Made by a program: the position numbers and the translations under genes | Notes under the pieces: generated by a model | Told to the model about the DNA's origin: nothing | Seen by the model: the letters and a program-made list of their open reading frames with translations, nothing else | The model's database searches: none | Assembly (NCBI GenBank): GCA_964491515.1 | Contig: CAZBGQ010000024.1 | Span: 1 to 24,638 of the forward strand | Length of the DNA stretch: 24,638 nt | Reading direction: 5' to 3' | Source of the DNA: CAZBGQ01 sp964491515 | GTDB taxonomy: Bacteria > Patescibacteriota > Gracilibacteria > UBA1369 > UBA12473 | Shown here: positions 15,790-22,588 of the stretch, piece by piece | How positions within the stretch are numbered: the first letter of the stretch is position 1 | How the letters are laid out: the number at the start of each line of letters is the position of its first letter

Positions 15790-16559
15790 TTTTGCTGAGC
15801 TTTAATTAGGTTTGCCATAAACTGATAGATTCCAATCATCCCTTGAGCTATCAATTGATTCTCAATCACAACGCCACACAAATCCGCCGGATCATACGAG
15901 AAAAAAGCCGTCTTATCCCCAAAAATCGCCAATGAAAACCGAAGGCCAATCTGATTGGGCTCTACAAATAACACCTCATCGTAAACACCTTCTGCCGTCT
16001 TTACATACTTTTTCGCCTCCGGCCCATTCTCAATAATCATCTTATTTTTATTTTTCTGAATACATGAATTCGGCACATAAAAATTCATAACATGCTCATG
16101 CACGACCGGATGCATATTGTCATGCCCCGAAATGAAATACACGGTCTCATCTTTTTCAAAACTACTGTCAACAATATGACAAACTCCCTGCAACCCTTCA
16201 TATAATTTTAACTCTGAACTCGACACCCCCCACTTCCCTTTGAGATCATCCAACATAGGAAAAAAATCCTTGAAATCTTGAGTAAGCTTTTTGGCAGCCG
16301 CCAGTTTATTCAAAACCACATGCTCAATTTCATCCGGAGCAATCACACCATAATACGTGACATTTTTCTTTTTCTTCTTAGAGGCAAAGCCTTTTTGGAC
16401 GAGATCATCAAACAGAAAATTCACAGTCGATCGAGAAAACCCTGTCCGCTGAGACATCACACTTGCAGGTTGGGACCCCATTCGAAGCGACACCAAATAC
16501 AAGGCACACTCCTTATCCGAGAGACCCAATTCTCCGAGAAATTGTTTTAGGTTATCCAT
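15786..16559 (-). CDS. TrmB-family transcriptional regulator
   Basis: The 257-aa protein opens with a winged helix-turn-helix (about residues 8-75). LGLSDKECALYLVSLRMG is followed by a recognition helix in TGFSRSTVNFLFDDLVQKG and a very basic wing (SKKKKKNVTYY). The remaining 180 residues have a strand/helix pattern (LYEGLQGVCHIVD; ETVYFISGHDN; NQIGLRFSLAIFGDKTAFFSYD) like the effector or PLD-like C-terminal half of TrmB-type proteins in archaea and candidate-phyla bacteria. Those proteins sense small molecules and repress or activate neighbouring operons. The gene has the best promoter in the window and its stop overlaps the next start. I infer that it controls this cluster, possibly including its own promoter. 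The ligand is unknown. Confidence 0.83.
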   Translation of the reverse strand: MDNLKQFLGELGLSDKECALYLVSLRMGSQPASVMSQRTGFSRSTVNFLFDDLVQKGFASKKKKKNVTYYGVIAPDEIEHVVLNKLAAAKKLTQDFKDFFPMLDDLKGKWGVSSSELKLYEGLQGVCHIVDSSFEKDETVYFISGHDNMHPVVHEHVMNFYVPNSCIQKNKNKMIIENGPEAKKYVKTAEGVYDEVLFVEPNQIGLRFSLAIFGDKTAFFSYDPADLCGVVIENQLIAQGMIGIYQFMANLIKAQQK

Positions 16560-16580
16560 AAGAGTGGATTAAAGTAGTTA

Positions 16581-16608
16581 ATTATACTATTTTACATAGA
16601 AAAGTCAA
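16581..16608 (-). promoter_or_regulatory. Strong sigma70-type promoter of the TrmB-led operon
   Basis: Minus strand: TTGACT, 16-bp spacer, perfect TATAAT. The expected leader is about 15 nt, with no Shine-Dalgarno sequence before the ATG at 16559. It is the closest match to consensus in the window and would drive the regulator and the coupled 612-aa gene. Confidence 0.8.
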
Positions 16609-16683
16609 CCCCTAAGCCTTAACTAGCAGCCATCCCTCCCCATCCGTTACAAACGGCAGGGCCTCTCCCTAATTTTTACCAAT

Positions 16684-16710
16684 CTAAAAATCACCAAAGA
16701 CCTGCTTTGG
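16684..16710 (-). terminator. Rho-independent terminator after the 302-aa gene
   Basis: On the minus strand a perfect CCAAAG/CTTTGG stem with a five-base loop is followed by TGATTTTT. It begins about 30 bases after the stop of the 302-aa gene and insulates it from the TrmB promoter downstream. Confidence 0.65.
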
Positions 16711-16740
16711 GCCTAGCCTAGTATTACTGAAATACACACA

Positions 16741-17649
16741 CTATTCTGCGGCCACTTCCCCAGAATTCGCATAATAGGCATCCCAATCGGTCGGCGCCTG
16801 CATCTCTCCAAGCTTCATTAAGGCAAAAACCACAATTGGTCTAGCCCGGCGCGCAAATACTTTGTAACCGTCAATATGAGAAAAAACTGGGTTCGGCTCT
16901 TTATTATAAAAACAAACATCCTCCAGAAAACGTACACCCCTTCCCACTAAGCGACGCAAAAAGGCTTCATACGCGGCTGGTTCAAGCAAAGTAGAAAGTC
17001 GACCCAACGCACCTTCTTGCTTCTCAACAGCGCCTTTATCTTCTCGATCAATTTCACCAGTTACCACTGCTTGCAAAAATTCTACATCTTCACAACGCCC
17101 CAATTCAGTATCAGCACCATAGTAATCCACCGACGCCTCAATGCGATCCCTAAAGAAACCTTGATCCTGAATACGATCTGCTAAACAAATCTCCAAAAAT
17201 CGACCATGAATAGCCTTATTGGCACGCACTACTTCAGGCAAGTCAGAATACCAACGCTCTATACGTTCAACCAAAGCAATAAACCAAGAATCAGAACGAT
17301 CAATTCGACATAAAATACGATCCATAAATTGACGCTGAACCACCTCAAGGTAGTTATATTGAATGCCACCGCCTAAAAAAGAAACCGAAAATCTTTCAAA
17401 CAAAGCTTCCATTTCATCAGCAGAAAGAAAATTCAAAACGGCATCAATCCTAGCATAGCAATCTGTTGTGCGCACAAAAGCAACCAATGCAAGTTCGTTA
17501 GCAAGTAATGCATGGGCCGCGGGAGCATCACGAACAGTTCCTTCCTGGATATTAACACCATCAATAATGACAGACTGTCCTTCTCGTAGAAGGTCTTCAG
17601 AAGGGCGGGCTGGAGCTACCTGTTCCACACATTGAATTTCGTCAACCAT
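16741..17649 (-). CDS. Hypothetical protein, 302 aa
   Basis: No family is recognised. The protein starts MVDEIQCVEQVAPARPSEDLL and is mostly helical with many acidic and aromatic residues (ELALVAFVRTTDCYARIDAVLNFL; FIALVERIERWYSDLPEVV; FLRRLVGRGVRFLEDVCFYNKEPNP). There is no signal peptide, membrane span or known catalytic motif. It is a single-gene unit, with its own promoter (17681-17709) upstream and its own terminator downstream. It is divergent from the Smr gene with a 144-base gap. The leader has TTAAAATC at the same distance from the ATG as the MARPNES genes, which is the only visible link to the cluster on its other side. Confidence 0.78.
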   Translation of the reverse strand: MVDEIQCVEQVAPARPSEDLLREGQSVIIDGVNIQEGTVRDAPAAHALLANELALVAFVRTTDCYARIDAVLNFLSADEMEALFERFSVSFLGGGIQYNYLEVVQRQFMDRILCRIDRSDSWFIALVERIERWYSDLPEVVRANKAIHGRFLEICLADRIQDQGFFRDRIEASVDYYGADTELGRCEDVEFLQAVVTGEIDREDKGAVEKQEGALGRLSTLLEPAAYEAFLRRLVGRGVRFLEDVCFYNKEPNPVFSHIDGYKVFARRARPIVVFALMKLGEMQAPTDWDAYYANSGEVAAE

Positions 17650-17680
17650 AATAAAAGATTTTAATCAAACAAGGAGAAGA

Positions 17681-17709
17681 ACGATAAATCACTTCCTCAA
17701 TATTGTCAA
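17681..17709 (-). promoter_or_regulatory. Promoter of the 302-aa gene
   Basis: Minus strand: perfect -35 TTGACA, 17-bp spacer, TATCGT. The predicted leader is about 25 nt and AU-rich, with TTAAAATC seven bases before the start codon. Confidence 0.6.
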
Positions 17710-17758
17710 GCTTAGGCACGCCCCGAACTTCCCCATCCGCCTTTTATCCAGGAAATGA

Positions 17759-17787
17759 TTGCCGAAGAACTTCGGCACAGTTAAAAT
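17759..17787 (+). promoter_or_regulatory. Smr promoter, leaderless, with a palindrome in the spacer
   Basis: TTGCCG, 17-bp spacer, TAAAAT; the -10 ends six bases before the ATG at 17794, so the mRNA is probably leaderless. The spacer and part of the -35 are occupied by the palindrome TGCCGAAGAACTTCGGCA (17760-17777; eight-base arms around AA). A protein bound there would block RNA polymerase, so this is a candidate operator. Confidence 0.6.
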
Positions 17788-17793
17788 GTCCCT

Positions 17794-18126
17794 ATGGCCA
17801 AGCGAAAAAAACAACGACCGGAAAAGAGCAACAAATACGACAACCTAAGCAAGCCTCAAGAAGAATTTGATTTTCATGATCGCGGCCCCTTGCGTCAACA
17901 TGAAATCCAAGCCCTAACTGACGAATTCATTAAAGAATGCAAAGACCGCAATCTTTCCAAAGTACTATTCATCACTGGTAAAGGTCTCCATTCCGCTAAA
18001 GGTATGCCAATTATCAAGCCCTTCCTTAAAAAATATCTCCAAAACCACCCTAACGTAGCCCGTGTTTACGAAGGCCGACGAGATCGCGGTGGAGCAGGGA
18101 CATTGGAGGTTATTCTAGATTTTTAA
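17794..18126 (+). CDS. Smr-domain protein
   Basis: The 110-aa protein is a stand-alone Smr (small MutS-related) domain after a basic N-terminus (MAKRKKQRPEK). Visible hallmarks are FDFHDRG at 25-31 (the LDLHG position, with H28), ITGKGLHS at 60-67 (the TGxG motif) and RGGAGTLEVIL at 98-108 (the GGxG loop). Smr domains bind and in many cases nick branched DNA or cleave RNA, the His and the TGxG and GGxG loops forming the active site; stand-alone versions act in recombination or RNA turnover. The usual glycine after the histidine is displaced by D-R, a mild variation. The gene stands alone on the plus strand, and its promoter lies so close that the mRNA should be leaderless. Confidence 0.88.
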   Translation: MAKRKKQRPEKSNKYDNLSKPQEEFDFHDRGPLRQHEIQALTDEFIKECKDRNLSKVLFITGKGLHSAKGMPIIKPFLKKYLQNHPNVARVYEGRRDRGGAGTLEVILDF

Positions 18127-18179
18127 AAAATGGTTTTGGAAAACTCCTATGATACCATTTCATCCCGTCAATACAATGC

Positions 18180-18201
18180 AAAAATCACTCACAATTGAGC
18201 G
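18180..18201 (-). terminator. Rho-independent terminator after the 266-aa gene
   Basis: On the minus strand CGCTCA-ATTG-TGAGTG forms a six-pair stem (one G-T pair) with a four-base loop and is followed by ATTTTT. It starts six bases after the stop of the 266-aa gene. Confidence 0.65.
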
Positions 18202-18207
18202 AGGAAT

Positions 18208-19008
18208 TTACAGCAGAGATAACCTTATTTCCTGAAGCACTGTCTCAAGTCGATCTACTGCGTCTAAATAAACCTGCGTTCGACCCAAAGAGTCATCCCA
18301 ATGAGCCGTAGATCCCTCATTCCCATAATCATTCACCCACCAATCTCCACATAGACCTTGTTCTCCAGCTTCAATACTCATGTGCTTCAGTACACTTAAT
18401 AGAGGAGAGCTAAACATAAAATCCACCTTATCCTGATGACCCTGAAGACCCTCCGGAGGTCTAACTTTAAAAGAAAAATATTGCTGAACTATCCCCCTCC
18501 TATCCCTATCAACATGTGCCATTCCACCATCACCCTTTAGGGGAAAACGATTCCCAATAGAGCCACTCTCATCATCCGATCTAAATCCAACATTTTGGAC
18601 CAATTGCTCTGCCAAAGCTTGCATACGTGCATAAATCCAATGATTATGGGGATAACGACCAAACGTTTCCTGCGCAGTTACAATTTCTAATGATCGTAAA
18701 AATGTCTCAACTCTAGACTGATGAGCCTCTAACCAGTTCAGTTCTTCTGATTCTGGATCAACACGCAAGCGCAATCGACGACTCACTATCCCTTCACCTT
18801 TATCCGGCAAAAGTTGATAACGTGTGGACTCGCCCATAAACTCAGCGCTATCTTTGCCAAAATGAATATCTCGATACGCCGCTACTTTCGAAAGGCCCCA
18901 ATCGTCAAGCTGCTGTCCGGAAAACTGCCGATGCCATAAAATCTTACGAGATGGAGCCACCATGGTTGGACTATCTGAGTCAAAAGATAAAAAAGCAGGA
19001 CGTTGCAT
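18208..19008 (-). CDS. Hypothetical protein, 266 aa
   Basis: No family is recognised. The frame stays open to 19104, but that extension is a chance hydrophobic stretch overlapping the promoter. ATG 19008 (MQRPAFLSFDSDS) follows a good -35/-10 pair with a 22-nt leader; ATG 18963 is a second choice. The protein is mixed alpha/beta, with paired aromatic and charged segments (RKILWHRQF; RYPHNHWIYARMQ; GDWWVNDYGNEGSTAHWDD) and a helical end. Residue groups such as LRLRVDPESEELNWLEAH and QQYFSFKVRPPEG look like strands of one compact domain. The gene lies directly downstream of tRNA-Trp, is transcribed from its own promoter and ends in its own terminator. Confidence 0.72.
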   Translation of the reverse strand: MQRPAFLSFDSDSPTMVAPSRKILWHRQFSGQQLDDWGLSKVAAYRDIHFGKDSAEFMGESTRYQLLPDKGEGIVSRRLRLRVDPESEELNWLEAHQSRVETFLRSLEIVTAQETFGRYPHNHWIYARMQALAEQLVQNVGFRSDDESGSIGNRFPLKGDGGMAHVDRDRRGIVQQYFSFKVRPPEGLQGHQDKVDFMFSSPLLSVLKHMSIEAGEQGLCGDWWVNDYGNEGSTAHWDDSLGRTQVYLDAVDRLETVLQEIRLSLL

Positions 19009-19036
19009 AAATTTATATATTTGAAATAGGAGAAAA

Positions 19037-19065
19037 ATTAAAGCACAAAATAAAAATTTGCACAA
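19037..19065 (-). promoter_or_regulatory. Promoter of the 266-aa gene
   Basis: Minus strand: TTGTGC, 17-bp spacer, TTTAAT preceded by TGC (extended -10). It starts about 50 bases beyond the 3' end of tRNA-Trp, so the gene is separate from the tRNA transcript. Confidence 0.5.
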
Positions 19066-19115
19066 CAAATACGGCCGAATTAAACACGCTCTTCCAGCAT
19101 TCAAAGCATCCGAAC

Positions 19116-19189
19116 TGGCAGGGGCGGCAGGAATCGAACCCGCAACAGGGGTTTTGGAGACCCATGTGATACCGTTTCACCACGCCCCT
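19116..19189 (-). tRNA. trnW: tRNA-Trp (anticodon CCA), CCA end encoded
   Basis: The minus strand folds into a full cloverleaf: acceptor AGGGGCG/CGCCCCT, D-arm GTGA/TCAC, anticodon loop CTCCAAA with anticodon CCA, and T-arm GCGGG-TTCGAAT-CCTGC. The discriminator is G73, as expected for tryptophan, and CCA is encoded (19118-19116). The top pair of the anticodon stem is a T-C mismatch. Tryptophan codons are frequent in the neighbouring genes. In many bacteria this tRNA lies between rpmG and secE-nusG; here rpmG is close, but a lipoprotein gene separates them and secE is not seen. Confidence 0.93.
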
Positions 19190-19223
19190 ACATTTAGAAG
19201 GATCACTCATAACGAGCGCAAAC

Positions 19224-19252
19224 TTTATATCACGAATTTACCCTGTTAACAA
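19224..19252 (-). promoter_or_regulatory. Promoter of tRNA-Trp
   Basis: Minus strand: TTGTTA, 17-bp spacer, TATAAA preceded by TGA (extended -10). The expected start site is about 28 bases before the tRNA. A 22-bp palindrome ends eight bases upstream of the -35. Confidence 0.65.
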
Positions 19253-19260
19253 CAGTCCCC

Positions 19261-19282
19261 ACTAAATCATTAATGATTTAGT
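19261..19282. repeat. Perfect 22-bp AT-rich palindrome
   Basis: ACTAAATCATT followed directly by its exact reverse complement. It covers the last codons and the stop of the lipoprotein gene and lies just upstream of the tRNA-Trp promoter. There is no T-run on either side, so it is not a standard terminator. It could act as a transcript 3'-end hairpin or a protein-binding site. Confidence 0.6.
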
Positions 19283-21138
19283 ACCACCACTCCTCCCAAC
19301 CGAACTTGATACTTCTCCGCTTCACTCGAAAACGCAAAACTCTTAAGTGGTGCCAATAACTGAACCCAATCCACAGATGCCACTTCCGGAACTTCCACCA
19401 AATCCACACGTGGACCATCTCCTAGCTCAGAAACATCAACACCCTCCAATGCCGCGATCACGGCCTCGGCTTCTGCCATGTCTGATTCAATGGCCAACAA
19501 CTCCGCACTTTCCGCATAAATCTTAGTAGCATCCGCATTCAACGCATCCCTAAATGATTGGAATGTTTCTGCTAATGCCAATAATTCAGAAAATTGAACA
19601 TAAACAATGCCTTCCTTAAATTCGTCCAATTGATCCAATGTCGACACATACGACGCATCATCAGTTAACATCGCTCGAGGATCATCCAACCACCCATCAT
19701 ACGTCGACACAACAAACCGATCATCCTTAGTGATTCCATACGACAAAACAATATCTTCTGCTCCCAATTGAGCAGGCAGAGCAAACTGTCCACCTTGTTG
19801 ATAAATCTGCATTACTTTGCCCACATTTAACCGAATCACTTGAAATGTTTCTCCAGAAACTTGCACGCTATTCCGTTCCAATGCTCCCGCCAAAGCGGTT
19901 CCACCCTGGAACTCCACCAGCGCCATCAAACCCGAAACTTGCTCATCCAACTGATCTAGTAATGCCTTCGCAGTAGATTTTCCTTTAGACACATCCACCA
20001 TCAACGTCACCCCCGGAACAACTCCGGAATTTTGATGAACAGCCACCGCATAACCACGCCCAAATATTTTATCTAAATTGATTTGACTCGGATCCAACCC
20101 CAACGAAGCAAGCGTCGCTTCTCCCTCGGCTCCTAACTGTCGCTCCAACGTCGCCGCAAAATCATAAGACTCCAAATACAAAGCCACCCGATCGGACGGC
20201 ATAGACCCATCAAGATACACTTTTTTCGCTTTCAACTGATCCAATGTCGCATCGTCTTCATTTATTTTATCTCGATCTCCAACCGCAATCCCCCGAAAAT
20301 CTAAGCCCTTGTCTGTCGCCACAAACGCAAGTCCTTGACCCCTCAAATACGCCACCAAACCTTGGGCGGAATTCGGAACCGGAACACTCCCTGTCTCTGC
20401 CATTGCTTCCTCGCGTCGCTCATTCAAAAGCTCACTATCCATATATACCGAAAACAAAGCTTCCCCGGGTAATTCTGTCACCACATCTTGATACGACGAC
20501 TTCGTCCAAAGAGACTCAGAACCTTCGCTTCGAGCCAAATCAATCATTGCTAATAACTCTTGCTCATCATTGGCAATCAACATCACATCTTCATAAAGAG
20601 AAAAATTAAACACTTCCTCTCCAGCTTCTGCTGCCGTCGCATTAAAATAAATCGCCTGCTCACCTATCTGCTTTTTCAAAAATCGCCCCTTCTTCTCTAA
20701 CAGCGACAACAAACTTCGTCCCTCATCCACCTTATCCAAAGTCACCGCCACATGTGTCACCGTCTCACCATTTTGACCTTCACTCATCCCCAATAAAAAC
20801 CGAAATCCATTCTCTCCTAGAACAGGTTCAATATCTTTCACATAAGATAAGTCAATAGACCCAAGATTGGCATCCACTCCTTTCAAAATTTCATCCCGAA
20901 GCGCATCCGGATTATCTGCAAATCGTGACACAATCGATCGGAAATTCAAGCGTTGCTCATCATTCAACGTCGAAAACTGCAACGCAAACCACGTATCTTC
21001 CGGCATAGTTTCCTCCAGTAATACACCACTCTTAGACTTATTAACTTCGCTAAAAGCTGGACCTTTTTCTGCAAAACAGCCACTCAACGCCAAGGACATA
21101 ACGACAAAGAGTGCAATGAAAAAGAGAGGTTTTCGCAT
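19270..21138 (-). CDS. DUF3352-like lipoprotein, 622 aa
   Basis: The N-terminus MRKPLFFIALFVVMSLALSGC is a lipoprotein signal peptide with lipobox LSGC and the lipidated cysteine at 21, so the mature protein is anchored on the outer face of a membrane. The long remainder has the style of DUF3352 proteins. It opens with MPEDTWFALQFSTLNDEQR, then DLSYVKDIEPVLGENGFRFLLGM, and repeated strand/helix units that evaluate as an ordered beta-rich fold (VTHVAVTLDKVDEGRSLLSLLEKKG; LPGEALFSVYMDSELL; VPGVTLMVDVSKGKSTAKALLDQLDE). Function of the family is unknown. It begins 15 bases after the bL33 gene and is probably cotranscribed with it. A perfect palindrome overlaps its stop. The family assignment comes from memory of the motif pattern. 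Confidence 0.85.
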   Translation of the reverse strand: MRKPLFFIALFVVMSLALSGCFAEKGPAFSEVNKSKSGVLLEETMPEDTWFALQFSTLNDEQRLNFRSIVSRFADNPDALRDEILKGVDANLGSIDLSYVKDIEPVLGENGFRFLLGMSEGQNGETVTHVAVTLDKVDEGRSLLSLLEKKGRFLKKQIGEQAIYFNATAAEAGEEVFNFSLYEDVMLIANDEQELLAMIDLARSEGSESLWTKSSYQDVVTELPGEALFSVYMDSELLNERREEAMAETGSVPVPNSAQGLVAYLRGQGLAFVATDKGLDFRGIAVGDRDKINEDDATLDQLKAKKVYLDGSMPSDRVALYLESYDFAATLERQLGAEGEATLASLGLDPSQINLDKIFGRGYAVAVHQNSGVVPGVTLMVDVSKGKSTAKALLDQLDEQVSGLMALVEFQGGTALAGALERNSVQVSGETFQVIRLNVGKVMQIYQQGGQFALPAQLGAEDIVLSYGITKDDRFVVSTYDGWLDDPRAMLTDDASYVSTLDQLDEFKEGIVYVQFSELLALAETFQSFRDALNADATKIYAESAELLAIESDMAEAEAVIAALEGVDVSELGDGPRVDLVEVPEVASVDWVQLLAPLKSFAFSSEAEKYQVRLGGVVVLNH

Positions 21139-21153
21139 GTGAAGAGAAAAAAA

Positions 21154-21348
21154 TTACCGCTTGTTTCCCAAGCTACCCTTACTAGTATCTTTTCGCTTGG
21201 TCACGACATGTGCACGACACTGCTTACAGAATTTCTTCAATTCCTTCGCAATCGTATCGTTATTACGCTTGTTGTACGTTGTTGTCTGAACAGTCTTATT
21301 GCAATGAGTACAGCGCCAATCGGTAAAGGTGGATTTTCCACGAGACAT
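21154..21348 (-). CDS. rpmG: 50S ribosomal protein bL33
   Basis: The 64-aa protein carries the bL33 pattern: WRCTHCNKTVQTTTYNKRNN, then LELKKFC-like AKELKKFCKQCRAHVVTKRKD. The four zinc cysteines are C13/C16 and C41/C44, so this is the zinc-containing (C+) form. It is a component of the large ribosomal subunit near the E site. It is slightly longer than the usual 49-55 residues because of N- and C-terminal tails (MSRGKSTFTD; TSKGSLGNKR). The frame is open further upstream, but ATG 21348 matches the family N-terminus and the promoter position. The lipoprotein gene follows at 15 bases. Confidence 0.93.
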   Translation of the reverse strand: MSRGKSTFTDWRCTHCNKTVQTTTYNKRNNDTIAKELKKFCKQCRAHVVTKRKDTSKGSLGNKR

Positions 21349-21377
21349 ATAAATAATTTCAAAACTAAAGCGAAGGC

Positions 21378-21406
21378 ATTCTAGGCGAGAATACGGGTTC
21401 AAGCAA
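21378..21406 (-). promoter_or_regulatory. Promoter of rpmG and the lipoprotein gene
   Basis: Minus strand: TTGCTT, 17-bp spacer, TAGAAT. The leader is about 22 nt, AU-rich, and lacks a Shine-Dalgarno sequence even though this is a ribosomal protein gene. Confidence 0.6.
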
Positions 21407-21461
21407 GGGGAAATTCGGATAATGAACAACCCCTCCACAGACTATTACAAATAGTTACTCA

Positions 21462-21863
21462 TTAAGCCACAAGCCTTGACCGAAGCAGATCAGCTAAAGA
21501 CTCCGCCCAGTCCGACCGTAAACCATCCTGTCCATTATCAAACCCAGACAATATAGCCCTATTCGGAAGAACCTCATCTTCAGAAGTATTAGCCCCCTCA
21601 AGAAGGGGATCATCCTGAAACATAACTCTCGTTAGACGTGGAGTCGCAGAGACTTGCAATTGCAATCCTTCCAAACGCGCCAATCCAAGAAGGTCCACTA
21701 CATCGGAGTTAACCCTTAGTTGTGCTGCCGCTAACTCACGCCGAGCCCGGCCTGCAACGATCGAAAGCCCTGACTCAGATACCGAAACAGCATGAATCGG
21801 AACACGCCCCCCTAACGCATCTGCTAAAGAAAGCTGTGATGACACTTGGTTAGACCTAAACAT
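21462..21863 (-). CDS. Hypothetical protein, 133 aa
   Basis: I do not recognise this protein. The frame is open to 21950, but the extension is a chance hydrophobic run through the promoter. ATG 21863 (MFRSNQVSSQLSLADALGG) lies at the expected distance from a good -35/-10 pair. The first half looks like alternating strand and helix (RVPIHAVSVSESGLSIVAGRARR). The second is helical with LLGLARLEGLQLQVSATPRL, an acidic loop and a helical end (DWAESLADLLRSRL). There is no signal peptide. It is divergent from the 187-aa gene and upstream of rpmG. Confidence 0.68.
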   Translation of the reverse strand: MFRSNQVSSQLSLADALGGRVPIHAVSVSESGLSIVAGRARRELAAAQLRVNSDVVDLLGLARLEGLQLQVSATPRLTRVMFQDDPLLEGANTSEDEVLPNRAILSGFDNGQDGLRSDWAESLADLLRSRLVA

Positions 21864-21890
21864 ATTATTAATATTAATAACTAAGAATAA

Positions 21891-21919
21891 AATATACAAC
21901 AAAAGTAAAATTTTATCAA
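21891..21919 (-). promoter_or_regulatory. Promoter of the 133-aa gene
   Basis: Minus strand: TTGATA, 17-bp spacer, TATATT. The leader is roughly 22 nt and almost pure A/T. Confidence 0.55.
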
Positions 21920-21953
21920 ATCCACCGAGGATGATATTTAAAGTGTGCACAAT

Positions 21954-22003
21954 TTGGGAGGGGCGGCAAAGTTCGGGTAGAATCTAACTATGAGCAATAT
22001 AAT
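21954..22003 (+). promoter_or_regulatory. Promoter region of the 187-aa gene (two possible -10 boxes)
   Basis: One reading is TTGGGA (21954), 18-bp spacer, TAGAAT (21978-21983), giving a leader of about 21 nt. The other is a perfect TATAAT at 21998-22003 that ends eight bases before the ATG, giving an almost leaderless mRNA, but without a clear -35. I cannot choose between them. Confidence 0.45.
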
Positions 22004-22011
22004 TTTCACAG

Positions 22012-22575
22012 ATGAGTGAAATTCTAGTAAACAACAAAGAATATACTTTCTCGGGAAAGAACCTCCCCTGTCTAATTCATTCAGAACAGAAAATGGGAGG
22101 GTCGCATTTTTCAATTTCTTTGATATCTGATTTATTTTTAAATGGCTCAAAAATACTATTTTTCACCGCATATAAGCAGGCAAAAGATAGCTTCTTGTCT
22201 CAAATTAAAGGTTTCGAATCAAGAACAGCCAAAGTGTCTTCCACAGAAGAACTGGAAGCAGCCCAAAATGCTCAGGCAATAATCATTAATAATGGAGATG
22301 TAGATCTGTTAATAGCCGCAATAAATTTATTAAAAAACCACATAATATTTATAAAAAATATTGAATTATTTGATGAAGCAATTTTCGACTCAATATCATC
22401 TTCAGAATCATTAATTCTTTCTGGCAATATCGATTCGTGTAAATTACAAAAACAAATCAGAAGCAAATCATTCAATACTAAGATTGATTTTCCCGCTCCT
22501 GGACTTGAGAAATATACTGCTAGAATAGTGACATACGATAAGAAAGGCTCCGTAACAGTTATAAATAAAAATTAA
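22012..22575 (+). CDS. Degenerate P-loop NTPase-like protein, 187 aa
   Basis: The fold pattern is that of a RecA-like ATPase core. A strand (NLPCLIHS) leads to QKMGGSHFSISLISDLFL, where a Walker A (GxxxxGKS) would be expected but the lysine is missing. Then come strand KILFFTA at 47-53, a helix, IIFIKNIELFD at 111-121 in the Walker B position, and LILSGN at 134-139 like a sensor strand. If this reading is right, the protein cannot bind ATP in the normal way and may be a regulatory or structural subunit. No signal peptide. VF530 follows on the same strand after 13 bases, so the two probably share a transcript. Family assignment is tentative. Confidence 0.7.
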   Translation: MSEILVNNKEYTFSGKNLPCLIHSEQKMGGSHFSISLISDLFLNGSKILFFTAYKQAKDSFLSQIKGFESRTAKVSSTEELEAAQNAQAIIINNGDVDLLIAAINLLKNHIIFIKNIELFDEAIFDSISSSESLILSGNIDSCKLQKQIRSKSFNTKIDFPAPGLEKYTARIVTYDKKGSVTVINKN

Positions 22576-22588
22576 ATCTATACATCAT

